Notes under the pieces: model-generated
Database searches by the model: none
What the model saw: the letters and a program-made list of their open reading frames with translations, nothing else
Told to the model about the DNA's origin: nothing
Program-made: the position numbers and the translations under genes
In this document: positions 1 through 8,420 of the stretch, piece after piece
How the letters are laid out: each line of letters starts with the position of its first letter
Position numbering within the stretch: position 1 is the first letter of the stretch
Assembly: GCF_001956585.1 (NCBI RefSeq)
Contig: NZ_MSRR01000012.1
Span: forward strand, 4,626 to 61,653
Length of the DNA stretch: 57,028 nucleotides
Source of the DNA: Actinomyces naeslundii
GTDB taxonomy: Bacteria; Actinomycetota; Actinomycetes; Actinomycetales; Actinomycetaceae
Reading direction: 5' to 3'

Positions 1-144
1 TCTGTGAAGAATCTGTCGATGGAAAGGCAAAGCGCGGCCATCAGTACGCCGACGACGTATCCATCCGTTCCCGAAGGCGCCGACTTGGTCCCGTTGCCGG
101 GTCGTGGTTGACTCAACGCTCAACCACAATCCGAGGAGCGTCAT

Positions 145-1461
145 TTGCCCGCATCCGGTACCCCGCCGCAGTCCGCCGACCAGGCCGGCTCTACCGACTC
201 GACCAACCACCGCCCACGCCGTCGGCGCTGCCCGGCCGTGCGGCTGGTGCTGCTCACGGTCATCGCGGTTCTGCTCGGCGCGAGCCAGGCGGCGCCAGCG
301 GTGCATCTCGACCCACCCGACCTCAGCGGCCTGCCGGAGGGCGCCTACGTGGCTCTGGGCGACTCCTACGCCTCGGGCTTCGGAGTGCCGCCCTACGCGG
401 CGGGCACCGATGTCACGGGCGGCAATACCTGTCGGCGCTCGGCGGGCTCCTACGCGCACATCGTGAGCGAGAGGACCGGGCGGACCCTGGAGATGGGCGC
501 CTGCTCCGGCGCCCGGACCCGCAACTTCTACGAGGCCAACGAGTCCTGGGGAGAGGCCGCCCAGCTCGACCGCCTCGACCCCGACACCGGCCTGGTCACC
601 TTCTCCATCGGGGGCAACGACGCCGGCTTCGCCAGGATCCTCGGCGACTGCATCGGCGGTGGAGACCGGGGTTTCCTCTCGGCGGTCGGCTGCAGCAGTG
701 ACGCGGAGGTGACCGGTGCGGTCGACGGCGCCATCGACGCCCTGGCCGGCAAGACCACGCGCGACGGCGTCTACAGCTATGAGTCGATCATGACCGACAT
801 CGGCACCCGCTCCCCCAACGCAGCGGTCGTCGCCGTCGGCTACCCGCGTCTCTTCCCCGAGCAGGGCGGTTCCGGCGGGCTCCTCCTGGGCCGCTGCCAC
901 GGCGTCACCAAGGTGGACCAGCGCTGGATCAACGCCAAGACCGATGAGCTCAACACCGCTTTCAAGGCCGCGGCCCTGCGCCACGGCTACCTGTTCGCCG
1001 ACCCCACCGGCAACTTCGAGCGCCACGAGCTGTGCGGCCGTCACGGCTCGTGGATGTTCGGGCTGCTCGAGACCGGACGTTTCCACCCCAACACCGACGG
1101 CCACCGCGCCACGGCCGACGCCGTTATCAAGGCCCTGGGCGTCGCCAACCGGACCACCCAGCCGGCCCAGCTCGCCGACGTCGAGGCGCAGGCCGCCAAT
1201 GCCCGACCCATTGCTGCGATCAGCGTCTCCCGTGACGGCGAACAGCTAACCCTGGACGCATCGGCCTCCACCGATGCCGACGGTGCGATCGCAAGCATCG
1301 ACTGGTACGTCCAGCACGCCGACGGCACCGAGGAGGTCCTCACCGGCGCCCGGGCCACCACCACGGTCCCCACCGATGAGCAGGCCGTCGTCACCGCCGT
1401 CGTCACCGACAACCAGGGCAAGGAGACCTTCTCCAGCCAGGTCTCCCCCGCCGCCGGCTGA
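145..1461 (+). CDS. Secreted SGNH/GDSL-family lipase or esterase
   Basis: A 438-residue exported hydrolase of the SGNH superfamily, likely an ester or lipid hydrolase at the cell surface. After an Arg-rich N-terminus a hydrophobic segment (about 33-53) looks like a signal peptide or anchor. The catalytic blocks are visible: GDSYASG with Ser74, SGAR near 121, GGND with Asn158, and FHPN with His314. Many paired cysteines fit an extracytoplasmic fold close to the Streptomyces-type SGNH lipases. Residues about 350-438 form a small PKD/Ig-like beta domain (DASASTDADG). The start is TTG, chosen because GAGGAG (133-138) lies six bases upstream and no ATG fits. The substrate cannot be read from sequence. 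Confidence 0.85.
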   Translation: MPASGTPPQSADQAGSTDSTNHRPRRRRCPAVRLVLLTVIAVLLGASQAAPAVHLDPPDLSGLPEGAYVALGDSYASGFGVPPYAAGTDVTGGNTCRRSAGSYAHIVSERTGRTLEMGACSGARTRNFYEANESWGEAAQLDRLDPDTGLVTFSIGGNDAGFARILGDCIGGGDRGFLSAVGCSSDAEVTGAVDGAIDALAGKTTRDGVYSYESIMTDIGTRSPNAAVVAVGYPRLFPEQGGSGGLLLGRCHGVTKVDQRWINAKTDELNTAFKAAALRHGYLFADPTGNFERHELCGRHGSWMFGLLETGRFHPNTDGHRATADAVIKALGVANRTTQPAQLADVEAQAANARPIAAISVSRDGEQLTLDASASTDADGAIASIDWYVQHADGTEEVLTGARATTTVPTDEQAVVTAVVTDNQGKETFSSQVSPAAG

Positions 1462-1467
1462 CCGTCC

Positions 1468-1519
1468 GCGCGTTCGTCGGGCAGGTCGCCCGTTCGCACC
1501 TTTTACCCCTCGAACGCGC
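1468..1519. terminator. Inverted repeat between convergent genes
   Basis: GCGCGTTCG (1468-1476) is exactly complementary to CGAACGCGC (1511-1519), with 34 bases between. It lies between the ends of the esterase gene and the minus-strand transporter and may act as a bidirectional terminator. No strong T run follows. Confidence 0.45.
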
Positions 1520-1549
1520 ACCCTCAAGTACGACCGCGCGGGCGCATGG

Positions 1550-3121
1550 TCACGAGGCGAACAGGTGCGAGACCTCGGCCTTCGCGCGTCGCCCGGGAAC
1601 GGTCAGGGCCAGGTAGATCGCGACGACGGACATCGCCGCAGCCCCCACCCCCAGGCTGACGGTGAGACCCGCATCCGTGGCGGAGCGGACCAGTGGTGCC
1701 AGGTGGGAGCGCATGCCGGCCGTCATGGCGGTGGGCCAGCCGTCCAGCGCCCGCAGCCCCTTACCGGAGGCCACCAGGGAGATGAGGCGCTCCCGATCCG
1801 CCGCCCGCCCCAGGACGCCGATCTCCAGCGACATGGTCATCACCCTCCGCATGACGCGCTCGTAGCTCACGCCCATGACCGCGACCCCCATAACGATGCC
1901 GAGCTGACGGGCGGAGGCGGAGAATCCCGAGGTCATCCCGGCGGTGTCCTCATCGGCCGAGGAGACCGCCAGCTGGTTGACGATCGTCCCGGTGGCCCCG
2001 GTGGCGGCCCCCGCCATGATCAGCCCGGGGATGAGGACCAGCCAGGTGCTTGAACCGCGCAGAAGCATGAGCAGGCAGGAGCCGACGACGCCGCCCAGCA
2101 CGATCCCCAGCAGGCTCGCCCTGGCCCCGTGGCGTCGGACCGCTCCCCCGCAGGTGGCGGCCACGATGAGGGCGGCGGCGCTGAAGGGCAGGAAGCACAG
2201 TCCGGTCTGGGCCGGGGTGAGTCGGTAGATGTTCTGCGCGTACAGGGACAGGAAGGACATCGGCCCGACGAGGGCCGCCTGGATGATGAAGCCGACCATG
2301 ACGCTGCCGGCGTAGGTGGGTTCGGAGAGGATGGAGACGTCGACCATGGGGTCGGCCGATCGTTTCTCGACGACGCAGAAGGCCCCGAACAGCACCGCCG
2401 AGCCGGCCAGCAGGGAGACGATCGCGGGCGAGGTCCACCCCCACGTGCTGCCCTGGAGGAGCGCCAGCGTGAGCGCCCCCGTCATGGCGACGCACAGTGC
2501 CGTGCCCGGCCAGTCGACCCTCCTGGCTGCTGCGTCTGCCGCAGTGGCGCCCCGGTCCGCACCGGTCTCGGGGACCCAGCGCGAGCCGAGCCAGACCGCC
2601 AGGCCCACTGGGACGTTGATCCAGAAGATCGCGCGCCAGCCCGCCAGCAGGACGAGTCCTCCGCCGATGAGCGGCCCCAGGGCGATGGCCGCGCCGGAGA
2701 CCGCGCCGTAGACACCGATCGCCCGCGCCCTGGCGGGGCCTGCCTGATAGCGGTCCGAGATCATGGGGACGCCGACGCCCAGGAAGATCGCGCCACCGAC
2801 ACCCTGGATGAAGCGGCTCCCGTCCAGGACATTGACCGACGGCGCCAGCGCGCAGATCAGGGAGCCGGCCGTGAACAGGGCGACTCCCCAGCGGAAGAGG
2901 CGCAGCCGCCCGACCGATCCGCTCAGCGTCGCCGCCGACATGAGAAGGGTGCCCAGTGGCAGGGTGTAGGCGTTGACGACCCACTGGAGCTCGCTCAGCG
3001 ACGCGCCCAGTGTGGCTCCCATATCGGGTAGGGCGACGGAGACGACCGTGACGTCCAGGACGTTCATGAAGCTGGCGGTGCAGATCAGCAGCAAGATGAG
3101 TGCCTGCCTCACACGGCGCAC
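1550..3121 (-). CDS. MFS drug/proton antiporter, DHA2 (14-TMS) family
   Basis: A 523-residue major facilitator with a hydrophobicity pattern of 14 helices, the length and layout of the DHA2/EmrB-QacA exporters. The first helix carries the family-like segment FMNVLDVTVVSVALP. The loop after helix 2 has a motif-A-like Gly/Arg-rich stretch (GSVGRLRLFRWG), and GAVSGAAIALGPLIGG matches the antiporter motif C region of helix 5. The expected role is proton-driven export of drugs or cationic compounds; the substrate is not predictable. The start is GTG at 3121. It is the last gene of a minus-strand run behind the permease and phosphatase genes, 60 bases after the latter, so it could be cotranscribed. 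Confidence 0.88.
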   Translation of the reverse strand: MRRVRQALILLLICTASFMNVLDVTVVSVALPDMGATLGASLSELQWVVNAYTLPLGTLLMSAATLSGSVGRLRLFRWGVALFTAGSLICALAPSVNVLDGSRFIQGVGGAIFLGVGVPMISDRYQAGPARARAIGVYGAVSGAAIALGPLIGGGLVLLAGWRAIFWINVPVGLAVWLGSRWVPETGADRGATAADAAARRVDWPGTALCVAMTGALTLALLQGSTWGWTSPAIVSLLAGSAVLFGAFCVVEKRSADPMVDVSILSEPTYAGSVMVGFIIQAALVGPMSFLSLYAQNIYRLTPAQTGLCFLPFSAAALIVAATCGGAVRRHGARASLLGIVLGGVVGSCLLMLLRGSSTWLVLIPGLIMAGAATGATGTIVNQLAVSSADEDTAGMTSGFSASARQLGIVMGVAVMGVSYERVMRRVMTMSLEIGVLGRAADRERLISLVASGKGLRALDGWPTAMTAGMRSHLAPLVRSATDAGLTVSLGVGAAAMSVVAIYLALTVPGRRAKAEVSHLFAS

Positions 3122-3181
3122 CTTTCGCGAGGGTTCTCGGGTGGCGGCAAGCGCCCCACACCTAAACGACCGCTACAAAGG

Positions 3182-4036
3182 TTAGCACCGGTCAGGGCTG
3201 AGATACTCCAGCACCTCGGCGTGGGCCGCAGGGCTGCCCACGAGCAGCGACCCGGCGCGACGCACGTCGAAGGCCGACCCGTCCATCCGGGTGAGAACCA
3301 CACCGGTCTCGGTGCACAGCAGCGCACCGGCCGCAACGTCCCAGGGCTGGAGCAGCGGCTGGGCGTATACCACCGCACCGCCCGCGGCCACCTCCGCCAT
3401 CTCCAGGGCGGCCGCCCCGTAGCAGCGCATGCCACGCGAGCCCTCAATGGCCCGACCGATGCCCGCGTGCTGCGTGAGCTGGTAATGGGCGATGACCATT
3501 CCCTCGCTCAGAGGCAGGTCCTTCACCGGCTCCAGCGCCTTCGACGCGACGCCGTCGCAGCCCACTGCTTCGCCAGTCAGCGGCTCGATCCGCGCGCCTC
3601 GGCCGCGGACGGCCGTGTAGAGCCAGCCCGCCACGGGGTCGGCGAGCGCCGCGAGGACGGGCACGCCGTCGTCGACCAGAGCCAGCGAGATGGCCCAGTC
3701 GCGATGGGTGGACACGTAGTTGAGGGTCCCGTCGATGGGGTCGAGCACCCAGGCCCGCCCGCAATAGGTCTCGAAGTCCTCGACGCGGTGCGCCTCCTCA
3801 CCGTGGATGGGGATGCCGGTGGCCTCCAGGCAGCCGGCGATACGCTCCTCGACGCCGCGGTCGACCTGGGTGACCAGGTCATTGCGGTGCGCCTTGGCCT
3901 CGACGCGCAGCTCCTCGCCCGGGTCCAGGGCGAAGGCGGCCGCCCGGCGGACAGCGCCCACTGCCTGGGCGAGCAGGTCCTCCAGGCAGGCCGAGGACGT
4001 CGGAGCGGCCTTGCTCTCGTCGCCGGACGCGCTCAC
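3182..4036 (-). CDS. Inositol monophosphatase family phosphatase
   Basis: A 284-residue enzyme of the Mg2+-dependent IMPase/FBPase/CysQ fold, hydrolysing a small phosphomonoester such as myo-inositol-1-phosphate or histidinol-phosphate. Metal-ligand motifs are present: GEE (Glu80-Glu81), DPIDGT (Asp99, Asp102) and the C-terminal PWDVAAG (Asp233). The reading frame is open further upstream, but the start is set at GTG 4036. That codon overlaps the stop of the permease gene (GTGA) and has GGAG eight bases upstream, so translation is probably coupled. Which family member it is (SuhB-, HisN- or CysQ-like) is not decided by motifs alone. Confidence 0.87.
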   Translation of the reverse strand: MSASGDESKAAPTSSACLEDLLAQAVGAVRRAAAFALDPGEELRVEAKAHRNDLVTQVDRGVEERIAGCLEATGIPIHGEEAHRVEDFETYCGRAWVLDPIDGTLNYVSTHRDWAISLALVDDGVPVLAALADPVAGWLYTAVRGRGARIEPLTGEAVGCDGVASKALEPVKDLPLSEGMVIAHYQLTQHAGIGRAIEGSRGMRCYGAAALEMAEVAAGGAVVYAQPLLQPWDVAAGALLCTETGVVLTRMDGSAFDVRRAGSLLVGSPAAHAEVLEYLSPDRC

Positions 4037-5502
4037 GACTGGAGCTCCTGCTGCCTGGCGAGCCGACGGCTGTGGACGACCCAGGCCACGCCCAGCGCCA
4101 GGAGCCACAGGGGCGAGGCGAAGACCGCGATGCGGGTGTCGTGGGCCTGGGTGAGGGTCCAGATGACGAAGGCGAAGAAGGCCAGGCACAGCCAGGCCGC
4201 GGCGCGCTCACCGGGCAGGCGGAAGGTGCTGGCCTCGTGCAGCTCGGGCCGCAGGGTGAGGAAGCGCAGGTAGCACACGACGATGACGCACCACACGAAG
4301 ATGAACAGGACGCTGGCCACCGTCGTCACCGTTGTGAAGGCATCGATGATGGACTCGGAGGTGTAGAGCAGCGGGATCGAGGTCAGCAGGCTGGCACAGG
4401 TGACGATGAGGGAGACGCCCGGCACCGAGCGGGCTGTCAGCCTGCGGAAGATGTGAGGAGCGTTGTCCGCCCAGGACAGACCGAACAGCATCCGGGAGGT
4501 GGAGTAGACCCCGGAGTTGGCCGACGACGCCGCGGCCGTGAGCACCACGAAGTTGACGACACTGGCGGCCACGCCGAGCCCCGCCAGGGCGAACATGGCC
4601 ACGAAGGGACTGTCCTTGGGGTTGATCTCCTGCCACGGGGTGACGGCCATGATGGCCGCGAGCGCCCCCAGGTAGAACAGGACGATACGCACCGGGATGG
4701 CGTTGATGGCCCGCGGCAGGGTGACCTCGGGGTCCTTGGCCTCGGCGGCCGCGGTTCCCACGAGCTCGGTGCCCACGAAGGCGAAGATGGCGATCTGGAA
4801 GGCCCCGAAGAACCCGCTCGCACCGTTGGGGAACAGGCCTCCGCTCCAGATGTTGGAGATCTGGGCGTGAGCCCCGTTGGGCGCCGTGAATCCGTGCAGC
4901 ACCATGAAGACACCGACGACGACGAGCGCCATGATGGCCACGATCTTGATGATGGAGAACCAGAACTCGATCTCCCCGAAGGCCTTGACGGTGGCGAGGT
5001 TGAGGCTGAACAGCAGGGTCACGGTCACTACCGGCGTGACCCACAGGGGCAGGTGCGGCCACCAGTACCCCACGTATCCGGTGATGACGATGACCTCGGC
5101 CACGGCCGTCACCAGCCAGCACACGTAGTAGGTCCAGCCCACGAAGAAACCGGCCCATGGCCCGATGAGGTCGTGGGCGACGTCGGCGAAGGACTTGTAG
5201 GACAGGTTGGACAGCAGTACCTCGCCCAGGGCTCGCATGACCAGGAAGAGGATGGCGCCGATCACCGCGTAGACGAGGAACACACCGGGGCCGGCCAGGG
5301 AGATCGTCTTTCCCGATCCCATGAACAGCCCGGTTCCGATCGCTCCGCCGATGGCGATGAGCTGGACGTGGCGGTTGGTGAGGTGGCGCTGGAGCTGGGG
5401 CTCGGCGTCGTGATCCACCAGCTGGTCGAGGTCAGACCGCTGTTGCGGCGCTGAGGAGTCGATCGCCGGCGTGGACTCGGCGGGCTGCTGCGGCTGGGAC
5501 AT
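4033..5502 (-). CDS. Amino acid permease, APC superfamily (CycA/GABA-permease-like)
   Basis: A 489-residue transporter with about 12 membrane helices. The N-terminal signature RHVQLIAIGGAIGTGLF and helix-3/6 segments (AIFAFVGTELVGTAAAEAKDPE) are typical of the AAT branch of APC proteins, which includes the D-Ala/D-Ser/Gly carrier CycA and the GABA and aromatic permeases. It probably imports amino acids by proton symport. An upstream in-frame ATG exists, but the start at 5502 is preferred: AGGAGA lies seven bases before it, and the encoded MSQPQQPAES tail is a normal cytoplasmic leader. The gene heads a minus-strand operon with the phosphatase and probably the DHA2 exporter. Confidence 0.9.
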   Translation of the reverse strand: MSQPQQPAESTPAIDSSAPQQRSDLDQLVDHDAEPQLQRHLTNRHVQLIAIGGAIGTGLFMGSGKTISLAGPGVFLVYAVIGAILFLVMRALGEVLLSNLSYKSFADVAHDLIGPWAGFFVGWTYYVCWLVTAVAEVIVITGYVGYWWPHLPLWVTPVVTVTLLFSLNLATVKAFGEIEFWFSIIKIVAIMALVVVGVFMVLHGFTAPNGAHAQISNIWSGGLFPNGASGFFGAFQIAIFAFVGTELVGTAAAEAKDPEVTLPRAINAIPVRIVLFYLGALAAIMAVTPWQEINPKDSPFVAMFALAGLGVAASVVNFVVLTAAASSANSGVYSTSRMLFGLSWADNAPHIFRRLTARSVPGVSLIVTCASLLTSIPLLYTSESIIDAFTTVTTVASVLFIFVWCVIVVCYLRFLTLRPELHEASTFRLPGERAAAWLCLAFFAFVIWTLTQAHDTRIAVFASPLWLLALGVAWVVHSRRLARQQELQS

Positions 5503-5569
5503 CTCGTCTCCTGATCGTGGGTGACGCCACGAGCCTAGCGGTACCAGGTTCATCCCTGATTCACACGGG

Positions 5570-5575
5570 TAGGCT
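5570..5575 (+). promoter_or_regulatory. -10 box of a leaderless promoter (DUF2079-crcB operon)
   Basis: TAGGCT is followed by seven bases and then the GTG start at 5583. No Shine-Dalgarno sequence lies in between. A TAnnnT box this close places the transcription start at the start codon, which is the actinobacterial leaderless pattern. Confidence 0.6.
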
Positions 5576-5582
5576 CAGCGCC

Positions 5583-7277
5583 GTGAACCTCGCCGCGAAC
5601 CTCCGAGACCAGATCCGCCACTCGATTCCGGCCGTGATCGTCGTCGTCATCGGCGCCTGGGTAATGATCTACTACTCGATCGTCCAGTGGGAGACGATGA
5701 AGCAGGTCCCCAGCTGGGACCTGGCGATCTTCTCCGAGATGGCCAAGGCCTACGCCCACCTCCAGGCCCCGATCGTGCCGGTCAAGGGCGACGGGTTCAA
5801 TCTCCTGGGCGACCACTTCCACCCGATCCTCATCCTGCTGGGGCCGATCTGGCGGCTCTTCCCCACCCCCTTGAGCCTGCTCATCACCCAGGACCTGCTG
5901 CTGGCGGTCTCGGCCTGGCCGCTGACCCGGCTGGCCAGCCGACTGACGAACCAGTGGGTGGGCGGCGCCCTGGGTCTCGTCTACGTCCTGTCCTGGGGAA
6001 TGCAGGGAGCCGTGGCCGCGCAGTTCCATGAGGTCGCCTTCGCCATGCCGATGCTGGCCTACGCCTCGGTCGCCTTCGTGGAGCGGCGCTGGGTGGCGGT
6101 GACGGCCTGGTCGGCACCGCTGGTCCTGGTCAAGGAGGACATGGGACTGACGCTCCTCATGATCGGGGTGGCCGTCATCCTCACCTCGCTGGTGCCGGCC
6201 TGGTACCGCAGCTGTACCGTCGTCGACCCCACTGCCGACGACCTCGACGACACGGCCCGCACCGACGAGGCCCGCAACCGACGCCGAGGGCTGCGGCTGG
6301 GAGCAGGCATGATGGTCGGCGGGGTGGCGGCCTTCCTCTTCTCCATCCTGGTGTTCCTGCCGGCCTTCCACCCCGACGGGGTGTGGGGCTACGGGCTGAG
6401 CTCGGAGGACAAACCCATCAGCCCCGACGCCCTGACCCAGAAGATCAAGGTCGTCGTCATGCTGATCCTCACCAGCGGCGTCGTCGGGCTGACCTCGCCG
6501 TGGCTGCTCGTGGTCCTGCCCACCCTGGCCTGGCGGTTCCTGGGATCGGTGGACTTCTACTGGGTGTGGGACAACTGGCACTACAACGTCACCCTCATGC
6601 CGATCGCGTTGGGAGCGCTGCTCGACGTCGTCGCCAGGCGCCGCGCGCGCGGCGCCCACACGGCCGGCCGGCCCGTCAGGGAGGTGGGTGTTGACGGCCT
6701 GGCCGTCCCCGAGTCCTCGCCTGAGTCCTCACCTGAGTCCTCGCCCGAGGCTGCCGACGACTCCGGCGCCGAGGCCGCCGGAGCGGGCGCAGTCGACATC
6801 CGCCGCCGGCGCCCGATCGCCTTCCCCACCTGGCTCACAGTGCCGCTGCACCACCGCTATATGGCCGCAGTGAGCATCCTGACGGTGGTGGCCACCGGCG
6901 TGCTGACCGCTCCCTACCTACCGCTGTGGAAGGCGACCGACCAGAACTTCAACACGCCCAACGCCGAGACCAAGAAGGAGGACCCCGAGGCGCGGCGGGT
7001 GTCCACCGCCCGCGAGGTCATCACCACCATCCCGGAGGGGTCCACGGTGGTCACCGACCTGTCGATGCTGGCCTACCTGGTGCCGCGGGCCGAGGTCTCC
7101 TGGATGGGAACGAGCGGGCCCGACAAGGAGTACGTCGTCATGAACCGCAACGGCGGCGGCAACCAGTGGAGCACCACCGACGCCGCCACCTGGGGAGAGC
7201 AGCACTCCAAGCAGGGGGCGACCTACACCGTCATCTACAACAAGAACGGCTTCCAGATCGCCAAGCGCAATGGCTGA
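5583..7277 (+). CDS. DUF2079 family polytopic membrane protein
   Basis: A 564-residue predicted membrane protein with around ten helices. The motifs WDLAIFSEMAKAY, GDHFHPI and FHEVAFAMPMLA are characteristic of DUF2079, a family distantly resembling GT-C glycosyltransferase folds; its function is not established. Between helices lies a cytoplasmic loop with acidic/Ser-Pro repeats (PESSPESSPES), encoded by three 12-base tandem copies at 6711-6746. The C-terminal part is soluble. GTG at 5583 is chosen because a -10 box sits seven bases upstream; the frame is open 22 codons further. The end overlaps the next gene by 8 bases, so it is cotranscribed with the crcB pair. Confidence 0.8.
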   Translation: MNLAANLRDQIRHSIPAVIVVVIGAWVMIYYSIVQWETMKQVPSWDLAIFSEMAKAYAHLQAPIVPVKGDGFNLLGDHFHPILILLGPIWRLFPTPLSLLITQDLLLAVSAWPLTRLASRLTNQWVGGALGLVYVLSWGMQGAVAAQFHEVAFAMPMLAYASVAFVERRWVAVTAWSAPLVLVKEDMGLTLLMIGVAVILTSLVPAWYRSCTVVDPTADDLDDTARTDEARNRRRGLRLGAGMMVGGVAAFLFSILVFLPAFHPDGVWGYGLSSEDKPISPDALTQKIKVVVMLILTSGVVGLTSPWLLVVLPTLAWRFLGSVDFYWVWDNWHYNVTLMPIALGALLDVVARRRARGAHTAGRPVREVGVDGLAVPESSPESSPESSPEAADDSGAEAAGAGAVDIRRRRPIAFPTWLTVPLHHRYMAAVSILTVVATGVLTAPYLPLWKATDQNFNTPNAETKKEDPEARRVSTAREVITTIPEGSTVVTDLSMLAYLVPRAEVSWMGTSGPDKEYVVMNRNGGGNQWSTTDAATWGEQHSKQGATYTVIYNKNGFQIAKRNG

Positions 7278-7722
7278 GACGACGTCCGACGCGGAACCTC
7301 GAACCGGGGCCCGGCGGGCCCCGTCGGTGGGCGTCTCTCTGGCACTGGTCGCCGCGGGCGGCTGCGCCGGCACCCTGGTGCGCGCGGCCCTGGAGCGGGC
7401 CTGGCCCGCCGCACCCGGCCACCTGCCGACGACGACACTGGCCATCAACATCGTCGGCGCTCTGGCCCTGGGGCTGCTGCTCGGGGCACTCGGCGAGCGA
7501 CGCCCCCACCTGCGCCTGGCCCTGGGCACGGGGGTGCTAGGCGGGCTGACGACCCACTCGACCTTCATCCTGGAGAGCCACCGGCTCCTGGCCTCCGGCG
7601 GGGCCACCGACCATGCCGCACTCGGCGCCGCCTACCTGGTGGGATCAATGGCGGTCGGGCTGACGGCGGCCGGCCTCGGACTGTGGCTGGCCGGCCGGCT
7701 GTACCGCAGGGAGACGTCATGA
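7270..7722 (+). CDS. crcB: Fluoride channel subunit CrcB/Fluc (first copy)
   Basis: A 150-residue four-helix protein of the Fluc family, which exports fluoride as antiparallel dimers. Family motifs are clear: GGCAGTLVR near residue 37, TTLAINIVGALALG (pore Asn) and GVLGGLTTHSTF. The usual Phe of the TTFS motif is His here (TTHSTF), a small deviation in the segment that lines the Phe-box and sodium site. It starts with ATG inside the end of the DUF2079 gene and its stop overlaps the second crcB start, so the two subunits should be made together and may form an obligate heterodimer. Confidence 0.9.
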   Translation: MAETTSDAEPRTGARRAPSVGVSLALVAAGGCAGTLVRAALERAWPAAPGHLPTTTLAINIVGALALGLLLGALGERRPHLRLALGTGVLGGLTTHSTFILESHRLLASGGATDHAALGAAYLVGSMAVGLTAAGLGLWLAGRLYRRETS

Positions 7723-8198
7723 GCGGGGCCGGAGCCACCGGACTGCTGGGCTGGTTCGCCGACTGGCTCCCCCTGGCGCTGGCCGGCGGGGCGGGGGCGG
7801 CCTGCCGTTGGAGCGTGGACACCCACGTGAACCGGCTCAGCGGCCGGACGAGCGCGGCCGCCTCGGCAAGCGCCTTGGAACGGCGTCGTTCCGGGGCGTC
7901 CCCCTGGATGCCCTGGGGCACCGTCGTCGTCAATGTCACCGCCTGCCTCCTCATGGGCCTGCTCGTGGGCTGGGCGGGCGACTCTCCGCACTCCGAGTCC
8001 TGGGCGGCTGCGGCGCTGACCGTGCTGGGGACCGGGTTCCTGGGCGGGTACTCCACCTTCTCCACGGCCTGCGTCGAGGGGGCACGACTGCTGCTGGCGG
8101 GCCGGTGGGGCCCGGCCCTGGCCCATGCCGCCCTCATGACGGCGGCGACGCTGGGCGCCGTCGGACTCGGACTGTCCGCGGGGGCCGCCCTGCGCTAG
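7719..8198 (+). CDS. crcB: Fluoride channel subunit CrcB/Fluc (second copy)
   Basis: A 159-residue paralogue of the preceding gene with four predicted helices. Conserved features are the N-terminal GGAGAACRW, the Asn of TVVVNVTACLLMGL, and GFLGGYSTFSTA, which retains the canonical STFST motif altered in the first copy. A polar insertion (about 44-68, SGRTSAAASASALERRR) sits in the first loop. ATG 7719 overlaps the stop of the first copy (ATGA). Paired small crcB genes in Gram-positive bacteria usually give heterodimeric channels; the two complementary sequences here fit that. Confidence 0.9.
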   Translation: MSGAGATGLLGWFADWLPLALAGGAGAACRWSVDTHVNRLSGRTSAAASASALERRRSGASPWMPWGTVVVNVTACLLMGLLVGWAGDSPHSESWAAAALTVLGTGFLGGYSTFSTACVEGARLLLAGRWGPALAHAALMTAATLGAVGLGLSAGAALR

Positions 8199-8275
8199 GA
8201 CTGCGCCGGAGCGGGCATCCCGACTCAATTGCCTGCGACGACGTCGGCCCGACGCCGGTGACCATCGGTGACATT

Positions 8276-8319
8276 CGTGAGCGCCCCGTAAGCGGCCCGT
8301 GAGCGCTCCGTGAGATTGG
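8276..8319. repeat. Four 11-base direct repeats upstream of the DsbA-like gene
   Basis: Four consecutive 11-base units begin CGTGAGCG, CGTAAGCG, CGTGAGCG and CGTGAGAT at 8276, 8287, 8298 and 8309. A further pair, CTGAGACGCTT and CTGAGACGGCT, sits at 8328-8349. Spacing of one helical turn is typical of operators for response regulators that bind direct repeats. The array is about 100 bases before the start codon at 8421. Confidence 0.5.
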
Positions 8320-8420
8320 GGCCGCTGCTGAGACGCTTCTGAGACGGCTGTGACGAAGTGTGCTCCCACCAGCCCCATCAGACGTATTGCGGGGCAGCGC
8401 TCCTCTGACAGACTCCCGCC

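Noticed and set aside
8276-8360. CRISPR-like array
   Set aside because: Units are 11 bases without spacers and no cas genes are present.
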